Assembly: GCF_004770765.1 (NCBI RefSeq)
Contig: NZ_RQFK01000009.1
Span: forward strand, 186,001-250,000
Source: Leptospira noumeaensis
GTDB lineage: Bacteria; Spirochaetota; Leptospiria; Leptospirales; Leptospiraceae
Reading direction: 5' to 3'
DNA length: 64,000 nt
Under the pieces are notes generated by a model. That model was not told the DNA's origin and ran no database searches. It saw only the letters and a program-made list of their open reading frames with translations. Every line of letters starts with the position of its first letter. Positions within the stretch are counted from its first letter, which is position 1. Below are positions 9,856 through 18,046 of this stretch, in pieces. Made by a program: the position numbers and the translations under genes.

Positions 9856-10125
9856 TTATGCTTTTTTCTTTTTTCCAGATTTGGAAGCGCTTGAAGAAGC
9901 AGACTTTGGTTCTTCTTGTGGGAAACTGGTTTGGGTCGGTTCGTCTTCCTGTCCTGTTAAGGACTTACGAAATTCTTTAATTCCAGAACCTAAATCTTTG
10001 GCAAGGCTTGGGAGGCGTTTTCCGCCAAAAAAAAGTAACGCTAAGAAGACGATGAGTGCAATCTCCCAAGGTCCCAAATTAAAAAAAGCAATAGGTGCTT
10101 GAAAAGAAAACGGATTGGATGGCAT
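9856..10125 (-). CDS. tatA: Twin-arginine translocase subunit TatA/E
   Basis: An 89-residue Tat pore subunit. A single membrane helix (IALIVFLALLFF) is followed by the hallmark FGGKRLP hinge, an amphipathic helix (LAKDLGSGIKEFRKSL) and a charged, Ser/Lys-rich tail. The start ATG at 10125 is preceded by a clear AGAGGG site. That site falls inside the 23 bp shared with the divergent histidine kinase gene, so the tat promoter must overlap the kinase coding region. Confidence 0.93.
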   Translation of the reverse strand: MPSNPFSFQAPIAFFNLGPWEIALIVFLALLFFGGKRLPSLAKDLGSGIKEFRKSLTGQEDEPTQTSFPQEEPKSASSSASKSGKKKKA

Positions 10126-10148
10126 ATTTCCCTCTTAAGGCAAGAGTT

Positions 10149-12050
10149 ATGCAAACGAATCTAGAAGCAAGCGGAATGATAGAATTCTTTAAGGTCTTGC
10201 CCAATCTATTTTCCGGTGGTGTGTATTTAACAGATCCAAAAACCGGCCAAATTTTATTTTCGAACGATTTTTTTAAAAACAATTTGGGATGTCATAAAAC
10301 CACAGAAGAGTGTTTGGAGTCCGAACTTTTGACTTGGGTTGCCGAAGAAGACAAAGTCAATTTTCAAGAACAGTTTCTTTCTCCAAACAAACATTCTGAT
10401 AGGGATACCATCACTGGTGATTACCGATTTCTGATGCCGAATGAAGTGCTTGTTCGTTGGTTTCAATTCGAAAAGAAAAAAGTAAACATCCCAAATATAA
10501 ATTCAGATTTACAAATTGTTTTTGTTCGTGATGTCACCAACGAAAAAACAAACGAAATCAACATTGTAGAACAAATCCAATTTTTTCTCGGACTTTTTGA
10601 AAATGCATCTGTCGGGATGGCATTACAAGACTGGGAAGGTGGATACTTTCGAGTGAATCCCAGGTTTACTGAGATCACTGGATATAGTTTTCAAAACTTA
10701 ACAGATCTCAATATCAAACGAATTAAAGGGGAACCAATCTCGGAAGAGGAAATGGAATACTTCGGTTTTTTTAAAGAAGGGGCCGAAGAGTCAAGGTTAA
10801 CAAGAAAGGACGGAAGACGGATCAATGTGTATCGAAGGATCAGTGCCTTTCGTAACTCACAGGGAAAACCAGATTTTTATTATGTATTTTTGGATGATGT
10901 CACTGAGAAAAAACAATTAGAATCGTATCAGTTACATTCGCAGAAAATGGAAACCATTGGAAGTTTGGCTACTAATATTGCTCACGACTTAAACAATTAC
11001 CTACAACCAATCCACGTATTCTCTCAGTTAGGCGAAGAGCAGATCCAGTCAGGAGAGTTTAGTAAAAATCTGATTTTAGAATATTTGGGTAAGATACGAA
11101 TGGGTGCAGATAATGCTCGTTCTATGATCCATAGAATCATCAAATATTCTAAGGTAAAAGATGAAAACTCTGCTGCCAAGGTAGAAATTTCATCCGTAAT
11201 CGAATCTGCCATTCCACTCGTGAATGCAGGATTACCCAAAAATGTGGAAGCTCAATTTGATTTTTCTAAATCTCCATTGTTTACCAAATTGGATGCTGTT
11301 AGGTTTTCCAAAATCCTTTGTGAATTAACTTCTGGTGGACTTCTTGTTTGGGATGACCGCAAACGTGGGATGGTTCGAATCAAAACCTCCTCGGCAGACG
11401 AATTTAAGTTTTTGGTATCCATGGAGTTTACCGGCCTTTCCTTACCCAGTCTTTCCGGACTGAATACATTGGACTTTGTAAACTTCGGTGATGAAGAATT
11501 CCAATGGGCGGGTATGCACCTAATCAATCGTTATGTGAAGAATTGGGGAGGTGAGTTTTTTATCGAAAAACCAGAACCAATGACCGTTTTTATCAATATT
11601 TTCCTACCTTTGGAAGAAGGACAGGGAACGACGGGAACAACGAAACCTCATTCGGGAAATGAACCTAAAGATGTTTGGTATGAAATTTCAAAAAAAGAAA
11701 TTTGGGTCGTGGAAGATGATGAAGCGGCAAGTGAAGCGATTAGTTTTGTGTTATCACAAAAAAATGTAATCCCGAAGGTGTTTCGCAGTGCCTCCATTGC
11801 TTTGGATACATTAAAAACCAAAGTCCCTGATTTTATTTTATCTGATTATCGGATGAGAGAAATGAATGGATTAAACCTCATTCGTAAAATCAAAAAAATC
11901 AATCCTAATCTTTCTGCGGTTTTGTATACAGGAAATATGGATGGGTTAGATTCTGAGGAGTTGGATAAGGAAGGGATACTGGTTCGTTCCAAACCAATAT
12001 CCATCGATGAACTTTATGAAACGATTTTGTTATCGTTTGGGTTTCTTTGA
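10149..12050 (+). CDS. PAS hybrid histidine kinase with degenerate ATPase domain and receiver
   Basis: A 633-residue cytoplasmic signalling protein: two PAS-like domains (about 15-130 and 140-255, the second with GYSFQNLTDL and a PAC-like FYYVFLDDVTEKK), an H-box NIAHDLNN with His279, an ATPase-like region, and a C-terminal receiver with the phospho-acceptor Asp566 in LSDYRM. The N-box that normally reads NLxxNA is here CELTSGG, and the glycine-rich G boxes are hard to find, so ATP binding is doubtful. It may act as a phosphotransfer or sensing scaffold. The start ATG 10149 follows TTAAGG; an in-frame start at 10095 would overlap tatA. Its end overlaps the convergent hydrolase gene by 21 bp. 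Confidence 0.8.
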   Translation: MQTNLEASGMIEFFKVLPNLFSGGVYLTDPKTGQILFSNDFFKNNLGCHKTTEECLESELLTWVAEEDKVNFQEQFLSPNKHSDRDTITGDYRFLMPNEVLVRWFQFEKKKVNIPNINSDLQIVFVRDVTNEKTNEINIVEQIQFFLGLFENASVGMALQDWEGGYFRVNPRFTEITGYSFQNLTDLNIKRIKGEPISEEEMEYFGFFKEGAEESRLTRKDGRRINVYRRISAFRNSQGKPDFYYVFLDDVTEKKQLESYQLHSQKMETIGSLATNIAHDLNNYLQPIHVFSQLGEEQIQSGEFSKNLILEYLGKIRMGADNARSMIHRIIKYSKVKDENSAAKVEISSVIESAIPLVNAGLPKNVEAQFDFSKSPLFTKLDAVRFSKILCELTSGGLLVWDDRKRGMVRIKTSSADEFKFLVSMEFTGLSLPSLSGLNTLDFVNFGDEEFQWAGMHLINRYVKNWGGEFFIEKPEPMTVFINIFLPLEEGQGTTGTTKPHSGNEPKDVWYEISKKEIWVVEDDEAASEAISFVLSQKNVIPKVFRSASIALDTLKTKVPDFILSDYRMREMNGLNLIRKIKKINPNLSAVLYTGNMDGLDSEELDKEGILVRSKPISIDELYETILLSFGFL

Positions 12051-13055
12051 TTTTGATTTGGAAACTTCTTCAGCTCCCGTACTATCTTTGATAAACTGAA
12101 TGATTTCTTTTTCAATTAGTTCTTTGTCAGTTTTTACATACTTCGAAAGTAATACATGAGCACCATTTTCAATTTTTAAAAGTTTGTTTTTAGGACTTGG
12201 GTTTTGTCCGGATTGTATCAAATCATAAACCTTTAACATTGCCGCGACAGAAGCCACAAAATCGTGTTCCCTTTCTGATTTATAGTAGTACATGAGTAAG
12301 GTGGGAGCCACAATATTCGGATAAGGATTTGATTTATCAACAAATCGTTTTAGATCCAAAATATTTTTGATGGCTCCGTAATACTGATCAAAATACCAAT
12401 ATTTTGAGGATTCATCTTTAGGATCGGTTTTAGAAATCCTCATTTCTCCTTTGATTGCATTGATGAATGAATTTCCCCAATGGAAACGGAAGATATGAGC
12501 ACTCGGGTCATCAAAATCGTAAAATGGAGAAGCAAGGATAAGTGCGTCCACCAGATCTGGATGTTTTGCAGCTAAGTAGGATGCAATGTTTCCACCCATA
12601 CTGGTTCCAATCACCACGGTCTTTTCACCAAGTTCTCTGGCATAAATCAAACTATCTTCTGCATCTTGTAGGTAGTTTTGAAATCCTGTATTTAGGTGAT
12701 CTTCTGGATTGGTTCCATGTCCCGGCAATCGTAAGTAATAAGTATTGGCGCCAAAGTATTCGGTAAGTTTGTTTGTGACTTCTTCTCCTTCGCCACGGCT
12801 TGCACCAAATCCATGGATGTAAACAATTACGATGGGAGTTTTTTCTTCAGAAACTCGCACAAGTAATTCTTCGTTATTGGGTCTTGTATTTTCTTTGGCA
12901 CTGATACTCAGTTCGTTTTGATAAAAGGCATCGAAATTTTCGAATTTACGAGAGGAATCATAATTGTATTCACCGGTAGACCAGTTGTAAGTGGATACTA
13001 GGAATGAAGATAGAATGAGAGTGATGGCAATCACCCATTTGATTATTATTCTCAT
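12030..13055 (-). CDS. Alpha/beta hydrolase, membrane-anchored
   Basis: A serine hydrolase of the alpha/beta fold (lysophospholipase/monoglyceride lipase-like). The oxyanion motif HGFG is at residues 81-84, and the nucleophile Ser152 lies in GTSMGG. The Asp is probably the one near DLKRFVDKSNPYPNIVAPTL, and the His is in NGAHVL. An N-terminal hydrophobic segment (about 7-21) indicates a signal anchor, which would place the enzyme in the periplasm. The C-terminus is very basic (SKSKSKKPKR). 341 aa. The divergent PCuAC gene begins only 10 bp from its start. Confidence 0.82.
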   Translation of the reverse strand: MRIIIKWVIAITLILSSFLVSTYNWSTGEYNYDSSRKFENFDAFYQNELSISAKENTRPNNEELLVRVSEEKTPIVIVYIHGFGASRGEGEEVTNKLTEYFGANTYYLRLPGHGTNPEDHLNTGFQNYLQDAEDSLIYARELGEKTVVIGTSMGGNIASYLAAKHPDLVDALILASPFYDFDDPSAHIFRFHWGNSFINAIKGEMRISKTDPKDESSKYWYFDQYYGAIKNILDLKRFVDKSNPYPNIVAPTLLMYYYKSEREHDFVASVAAMLKVYDLIQSGQNPSPKNKLLKIENGAHVLLSKYVKTDKELIEKEIIQFIKDSTGAEEVSKSKSKKPKR

Positions 13056-13065
13056 CGAGGTTCTC

Positions 13066-13503
13066 TTGTTACGAAAGATAAATATAACAAATGCAGGAAT
13101 TCTGTTTCTAATTCAAGTCAATTTGTTAGTTTTCTGTCACAAACAGTCGGAGGTGATCCAACTTTGGATGACACCTCCTCCGGAAGTAGCAAAATCTGCC
13201 GCAGTCTATGGAGAAATCAGGAATCCTTTTACCAGTTTTGTAGAAATTCAAAAGATTGAAAGCCAGGATTATAAACTTGTCGAGTTTCACGAAACTTCAA
13301 TTGATGAAACCACACAAATTGCACGTATGCGTAAGGTAGAATATCCAATTCCCTTACAAACTTCCCAAACCATTTTGCTAAAGAGGTCTGGCAAACATTT
13401 GATGTTATACGATAAATTAAAACAGTCGGAAAACTTAAAATTAGAAATTCATTTTTCTAACGGTGAAAAACGAACTGTGGTTGTGGAGAAAAGATCCTTA
13501 TGA
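13066..13503 (+). CDS. PCu(A)C-type copper chaperone lipoprotein
   Basis: A 145-residue periplasmic Cu(I) chaperone. The family ligands are visible: His and Met in HETS...IARM, then His and Met in HLM about 22 residues later. I place the start at TTG 13066, because it follows a GAGG site and gives a compact lipoprotein signal (MLRK, hydrophobic run, LLVFC with Cys at residue 24). The longer frame from 12991 runs into the divergent hydrolase gene. Its stop overlaps the next start as ATGA, coupling it to the Sco protein. The pair probably delivers copper to cytochrome oxidase. Confidence 0.83.
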   Translation: MLRKINITNAGILFLIQVNLLVFCHKQSEVIQLWMTPPPEVAKSAAVYGEIRNPFTSFVEIQKIESQDYKLVEFHETSIDETTQIARMRKVEYPIPLQTSQTILLKRSGKHLMLYDKLKQSENLKLEIHFSNGEKRTVVVEKRSL

Positions 13504-14060
13504 TTCAAAAATTATTTTTAAATGTAATTGTGTTATCCTTTTTATTGGGATGTGGTTCTGGTGTTGAGTTCGTTGAACTTCCCATTGGTGGGAATATCGA
13601 AGCCGTAGACAAAGCGGGAAATTCGATTTCTCTAAAGTCAATGCAGGAACCAGTCTTACTTGTATTTTTTGGTTATACTTATTGCCCTGACTTTTGTCCC
13701 AACACTCTTGCTAAAATCAAATCAGCCATAGAACCTCTTTCCGATGAAGAAAAATCAAAATTTAAAGTGATTTTTATTTCAGTGGATCCAGTTCGAGATT
13801 CTCCAGAAACAACCACTAAGTATGTTAGGTTTTATTTACCACAATCCATTGGTCTTTCTTTTTCGGAGGGAACAACCAATCAAATTTTAAAACAATACGC
13901 AGCCTACGTACAAAAAGCGGAAGATGGCCAAAGTTTTGACCACTCCACTTATATTTATGTTTTAGATAAAAATCGGAAAACACGAAAACTCATCAAGTCC
14001 ACCGATTCAAAAGAAGTGATCACGAAATCGATACAGTTGTTAAGCGGCAATTCCATTTAG
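13500..14060 (+). CDS. SCO1/SenC-family copper-binding lipoprotein
   Basis: A thioredoxin-fold Sco protein for Cu-A site assembly of cytochrome c oxidase. Cys62 and Cys66 are in the CPDFC motif, and the distant ligand His148 is in FDHSTY. The N-terminus is a lipoprotein signal with lipobox LLGC. 186 aa, the usual size. It is translationally coupled to the PCu(A)C gene (ATGA at 13500-13503). Its 3' end overlaps the convergent M3 peptidase gene by 21 bp. Confidence 0.92.
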   Translation: MIQKLFLNVIVLSFLLGCGSGVEFVELPIGGNIEAVDKAGNSISLKSMQEPVLLVFFGYTYCPDFCPNTLAKIKSAIEPLSDEEKSKFKVIFISVDPVRDSPETTTKYVRFYLPQSIGLSFSEGTTNQILKQYAAYVQKAEDGQSFDHSTYIYVLDKNRKTRKLIKSTDSKEVITKSIQLLSGNSI

Positions 14061-15986
14061 CCTTAACAAAGCCTCAATATCAGGATCTTTTCCATAAAAA
14101 TCTCTGAAAAGATCCATGGCATTTCCAGATCCACCTTTTTCTAAAACTGTTTTTCTAAAATGTGCCGCATGGTCTAAGTCAAATACCCCACGATCCACAA
14201 ACGAATAATAGGCGTTCGCTGAAAGTAACTCGGCCCATTTATAAGAATAATATCCTGCGGCATAACCACCTGCAAAAATATGGGTGAAGGAGTTTTGAAA
14301 TTTGTTATAGTTTGGCGGAGTAAAAACAGATATTTCTTTTCTCACTTGATCCAAAATTTCCTGAACTCTAACTTCGTTTGGTTTTTCCTTGTGGATCAAC
14401 ATATCAAATTTTGCAAATTCTAATTGCCTAACCACTCCCATGGCTGACATAAAGTTTTTGGCTTTGACCATAGTTTCAATATAAGAATTGGGGATTGGCT
14501 CCTTCGTTTCGTAGTGTTTGGCAAAGAGTTCTAGAACTTTTGGTTCGTAAGCAAAGTTTTCTAAAAACTGAGAAGGGAATTCGACGGCATCCCATTCCAC
14601 ACCATTCACACCACTCACAAACGCTTCATTCACACGAGAAAGAAGATGGTGGAGTGCATGGCCTAGTTCATGAAAGAGTGTCACAACATCACTTGGTCTA
14701 AGAAGTGAAGGTTGTGTGTTTGTGGCTTTTGGGAAACTGGCAACAACGAAGGCGACAGGAAGTTCCGTTTTCCCTGTTTCATCTTGGAAATGTGGTTTCC
14801 AATTGTGCATCCAAGCCCCACCTTTTTTATCGGATCGCATTTCTAAATCCAAATACAATCGTGATCTGGTTTCTCCCTCTACCACTAAATCATAACAAAG
14901 AACAGACGGCTCCCAAACAGGTGTGTTAACTTGTTTGAAATGAACTCCTAAAAGTTTTTCAAGAAATACAAACGTTCCTTGGATCACAGTTTCTTTTTCT
15001 AAATAAGGGCGATAAATTTCTTCATCATAAGAAAAGGATTCTTTTTTTAATTTTTCTGAATAGAAGGTAAGATCCCAAGGTTCAAGATCTGTCTGACCTA
15101 ATTTTTTTGCAAAATTTTTGATTTCATTTAGTTCTTGTAAGGCGATAGGTTTTGCTTTCACCGCAAGATGGTCTAAAAATTCAATGACTTGGTCGGGACT
15201 ATCGGCCACTTTTGTGACCAAACTCAAATGGGCAAACGTGGGAAAACCAAGAAGTTTTGCTTCTTTATCACGGAGTTCTAAAATTTCTTCCATCAGTTTC
15301 CCATTTTCGGGTGCTCTCGTACAATAACCATCATAGAGTTTTTTTCTGATTTCTCTATTTTCGCCATAAGTCATATAAGCGATGTAAGATGGGAAATGTA
15401 ATGTGAATTTATAAGTCCCATCTTCTTGTTTGGCTGAAATTTTTTCACTTTCAGGTAGACCTTTTACTTCTTCTTCGGAAAGGTAAAGGGCAAAGGCATT
15501 GGTAGCATTTAAAACATTTTGTGAAAATTGGTTGGAGAGGTCTGATAAACGAATGCGAAGTTGTTTGAGTGCTTCTTTTGTTTGATGATCCAGTCCCACT
15601 CCGGACAAACGGAAATCACGGATTTCGTTTTCCAAAACTTTGGATGATTCGTGGTTTAGATTTTTTTCTGAGTTTTGAATTTTTAACAAAGCTGAAAATA
15701 TCTCTTCATTTTGCCCAAGGTCGGTATAATACTCACTAAGGATTGGTAAAAGTCGGCTATAGATAGTTTGACTCTCTTCGTTATTTTTTACTGAATTTAA
15801 GTGAGAAATTTCTGTGACAAGGTCTCCCAGTTCTGTTTGGATTCTTTGGTAGGGTTTGACAAAGCTTTGAAAACTTGGGTTTTCTATTTGTAATAGAGTT
15901 TTGATAAAATCTTTGTTCGACTCCATTTTTTCTAAAATGGCAGATTCTTTTTTAGGAAGATTTTCAGAATGAAATTCAGGAAACAT
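14040..15986 (-). CDS. prlC: M3-family zinc oligopeptidase (oligopeptidase A-like)
   Basis: A 648-residue cytoplasmic metallopeptidase of the thimet oligopeptidase family, which cleaves short peptides and clears signal-peptide fragments. The zinc motif is HELGH in LFHELGHALHHLL, with the third-ligand Glu in the following helix (GVEWDAVEFPSQFLENFA). Length and architecture match E. coli oligopeptidase A. It has no signal peptide. It is convergent with the Sco gene (21 bp overlap) and divergent from the DCC gene, with 67 bp between starts. Confidence 0.9.
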   Translation of the reverse strand: MFPEFHSENLPKKESAILEKMESNKDFIKTLLQIENPSFQSFVKPYQRIQTELGDLVTEISHLNSVKNNEESQTIYSRLLPILSEYYTDLGQNEEIFSALLKIQNSEKNLNHESSKVLENEIRDFRLSGVGLDHQTKEALKQLRIRLSDLSNQFSQNVLNATNAFALYLSEEEVKGLPESEKISAKQEDGTYKFTLHFPSYIAYMTYGENREIRKKLYDGYCTRAPENGKLMEEILELRDKEAKLLGFPTFAHLSLVTKVADSPDQVIEFLDHLAVKAKPIALQELNEIKNFAKKLGQTDLEPWDLTFYSEKLKKESFSYDEEIYRPYLEKETVIQGTFVFLEKLLGVHFKQVNTPVWEPSVLCYDLVVEGETRSRLYLDLEMRSDKKGGAWMHNWKPHFQDETGKTELPVAFVVASFPKATNTQPSLLRPSDVVTLFHELGHALHHLLSRVNEAFVSGVNGVEWDAVEFPSQFLENFAYEPKVLELFAKHYETKEPIPNSYIETMVKAKNFMSAMGVVRQLEFAKFDMLIHKEKPNEVRVQEILDQVRKEISVFTPPNYNKFQNSFTHIFAGGYAAGYYSYKWAELLSANAYYSFVDRGVFDLDHAAHFRKTVLEKGGSGNAMDLFRDFYGKDPDIEALLRLNGIAA

Positions 15987-16053
15987 AATGGCCTCTAATG
16001 ATTTAGACTCGATTTCAATTGGTTCTCCGCCAGTTTGGTGGTAGAGGGAAAGG

Positions 16054-16458
16054 ATGCCACCGGAAAAAAGTAAAATTGTTTTCTTTGATGGGGTTTGCCA
16101 TTTGTGTATGGGATCGGTTCAGTTTCTATTGAAAAGGAACCAAAAAGAAAATTTATATTTTTCGGCCATTGGTTCTGAAGTTTTTCGTTCTCTCATCCCC
16201 AAAGAAATGGTTTCCAAACTTCCAGATAGCATTCTCTATTGGAAAGAAGGTAATTTGTATTTGGAATCTGAGGCCATTTTGCAATTGGTTCGTGAGTTAA
16301 AGTTCCCTTGGTTTTTATTATTTGGATTGGTTCTGGTTCCTCGTTTTATACGAAATTTTATGTATCGCTGGATCGCCAAACATCGATATGCCTGGTTTGG
16401 AAAAGCGGACGTTTGTATGATGCCCACACCAAACCTTAAGAGACGATTTTTAGATTAA
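16054..16458 (+). CDS. DCC1-like thiol-disulfide oxidoreductase (DUF393)
   Basis: A 134-residue member of the DCC family, named for the motif DxxCxxC, seen here as FDGVCHLC (Asp12, Cys15, Cys18) near the N-terminus. The fold is predicted to be thioredoxin-like. It is usually a small cytosolic or membrane-associated redox protein of unknown substrate. A hydrophobic segment around residues 88-98 may associate with the membrane. It overlaps the convergent glycosyltransferase gene by 4 bp. Confidence 0.88.
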   Translation: MPPEKSKIVFFDGVCHLCMGSVQFLLKRNQKENLYFSAIGSEVFRSLIPKEMVSKLPDSILYWKEGNLYLESEAILQLVRELKFPWFLLFGLVLVPRFIRNFMYRWIAKHRYAWFGKADVCMMPTPNLKRRFLD

Positions 16459-17951
16459 GGGTTCTTTGCCTTTACAAGCCTAAGATTTAGTTTTTTATTT
16501 CTGTCATAGGCATAAACAGATAACGGATCACTCGCAGCTTCCCAACCAAGACCCATTCCTTTCCAAACTTGAAAGTCAGATTCGGAAACCAAAATGTATC
16601 CCTCTGCTTTCGAAAGTCCTTCCCAAGTGATTTCCTGGATTGGTCTATGATAATAAAAAGCAAAACTTGGAATTCCATGTGCACCAAAGGAATGTAAGGT
16701 TGTATTTTTGGGAACATTATTCTGTATGGTTTTGGCTAGATTTATAGTGTCTTGCCTCAATTCGGAAAACTTTGGAAGTACCACAAAAGAGATGATGATG
16801 AACATAAACATAGCGACTGTTAAGTAAATTCGATACATATAAATTTGATTGTGTTTTCTTGCTAGTTGGTCTCCGAGAAGGATCGAAAGAATGGGATACG
16901 CCGCAAGTGGATAAGAGGGAAGTTTACTTGCTAATCCTTCGTAGAAGATCCAAGAAAAAATAAGTCCGAGTAACAAAAAACGTTTTGAAGTGAATGTATA
17001 ATTTTCTTTTTTCCAATTCCACGGGAAAAGGTGATTGAAGATTCTTATTCCGCTAGTTTTGAGTAAGGCAATTAGTTTCCATCCATTTTCGTAAAGAAAG
17101 GAAAGATAAATCCTTGTCCATGGAAACAGAGCCACTACAAATAACATGAGATAGGTGCCTGGTGGCCCCGATTGTCCAAAAACTGGGTCAGTTGCCCTAC
17201 GAAAGATATACCAGTCTAACATCCAGCGTATGAGTTCTCCCTTGTCTTTTTGCCAAGAAAGATAACCCCAATAAAAAAGTGGGAGTAATGCGACCGGTAA
17301 CCATAAAAACGGATTCAGTTTCCAAATTTGTGATCTGATTTGGTTTATGCTAAGAAGTAATACGCAGGTGCCGCCAAGAAAGATTAGAACGGGTGGGCCT
17401 TTAACAAGGACTCCCAAACTTACAGAAAGCCAAAATAAAAATACAAAACGTTTTTTGTTAAATTTGATCCAATGGTAAAGAGATACAAATCCACTCATTC
17501 CAAAAAAAACTAGTAGGGAATCGACAAGGGCAATTTTTCCATTCAATGGGAAATATAATGAAAAACTTAAGATACTGAACGCATAAAGGGCTGTTCTTGA
17601 GCCATACATAACATTTGTCAGATGGTATGTGAGTAAACTTGTTCCTAAAATACATAAAGCTGGGAAAAGTCGAAGTACCCACTCGGAAACACCAATACTT
17701 TGAAATAAAAAAGAAGTGATCCAAAAATGGAGAGGTGGTTTTCTATGGGGAGTGGAGTAAGGAAAATCCATACTCAGATAATCTCCCGATTCCATCATCG
17801 AACGGGAAAATCCAGCATAAGCCGCTTCGTCTTGGTCTACCAGTGGAGAAGAATTCCCATAAAATAAAAACAAAACGAGAACAGAGACTAGGATTAGAAA
17901 GGTGCGATGGACGGATAAAAATTTCACAGTCTCAAAGACAGAAAATCTCAT
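16455..17951 (-). CDS. ArnT/GT39-like membrane glycosyltransferase
   Basis: A polytopic transferase of the PMT/ArnT type (GT-C fold), 498 aa with about ten or more membrane spans, using a polyprenyl-phosphate sugar donor. The first periplasmic loop carries DQDEAAYAGFSRSMM and HRKPPLHFW, the conserved acidic and His/Lys/Pro motifs of this family. The likely target is lipid A or another envelope glycan. I prefer the ATG at 17951; the frame extends to a TTG at 17963. It stands alone between convergent and divergent neighbours. Confidence 0.83.
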   Translation of the reverse strand: MRFSVFETVKFLSVHRTFLILVSVLVLFLFYGNSSPLVDQDEAAYAGFSRSMMESGDYLSMDFPYSTPHRKPPLHFWITSFLFQSIGVSEWVLRLFPALCILGTSLLTYHLTNVMYGSRTALYAFSILSFSLYFPLNGKIALVDSLLVFFGMSGFVSLYHWIKFNKKRFVFLFWLSVSLGVLVKGPPVLIFLGGTCVLLLSINQIRSQIWKLNPFLWLPVALLPLFYWGYLSWQKDKGELIRWMLDWYIFRRATDPVFGQSGPPGTYLMLFVVALFPWTRIYLSFLYENGWKLIALLKTSGIRIFNHLFPWNWKKENYTFTSKRFLLLGLIFSWIFYEGLASKLPSYPLAAYPILSILLGDQLARKHNQIYMYRIYLTVAMFMFIIISFVVLPKFSELRQDTINLAKTIQNNVPKNTTLHSFGAHGIPSFAFYYHRPIQEITWEGLSKAEGYILVSESDFQVWKGMGLGWEAASDPLSVYAYDRNKKLNLRLVKAKNP

Positions 17952-18046
17952 CTCATTTGTCAAAGCAGAATTGAATCTCCTGTTTTGTATCCATTTTGTA
18001 ACAATTCTGGAATCAAATTGGAAAAAAAGATCTATAAGGTTTAACC

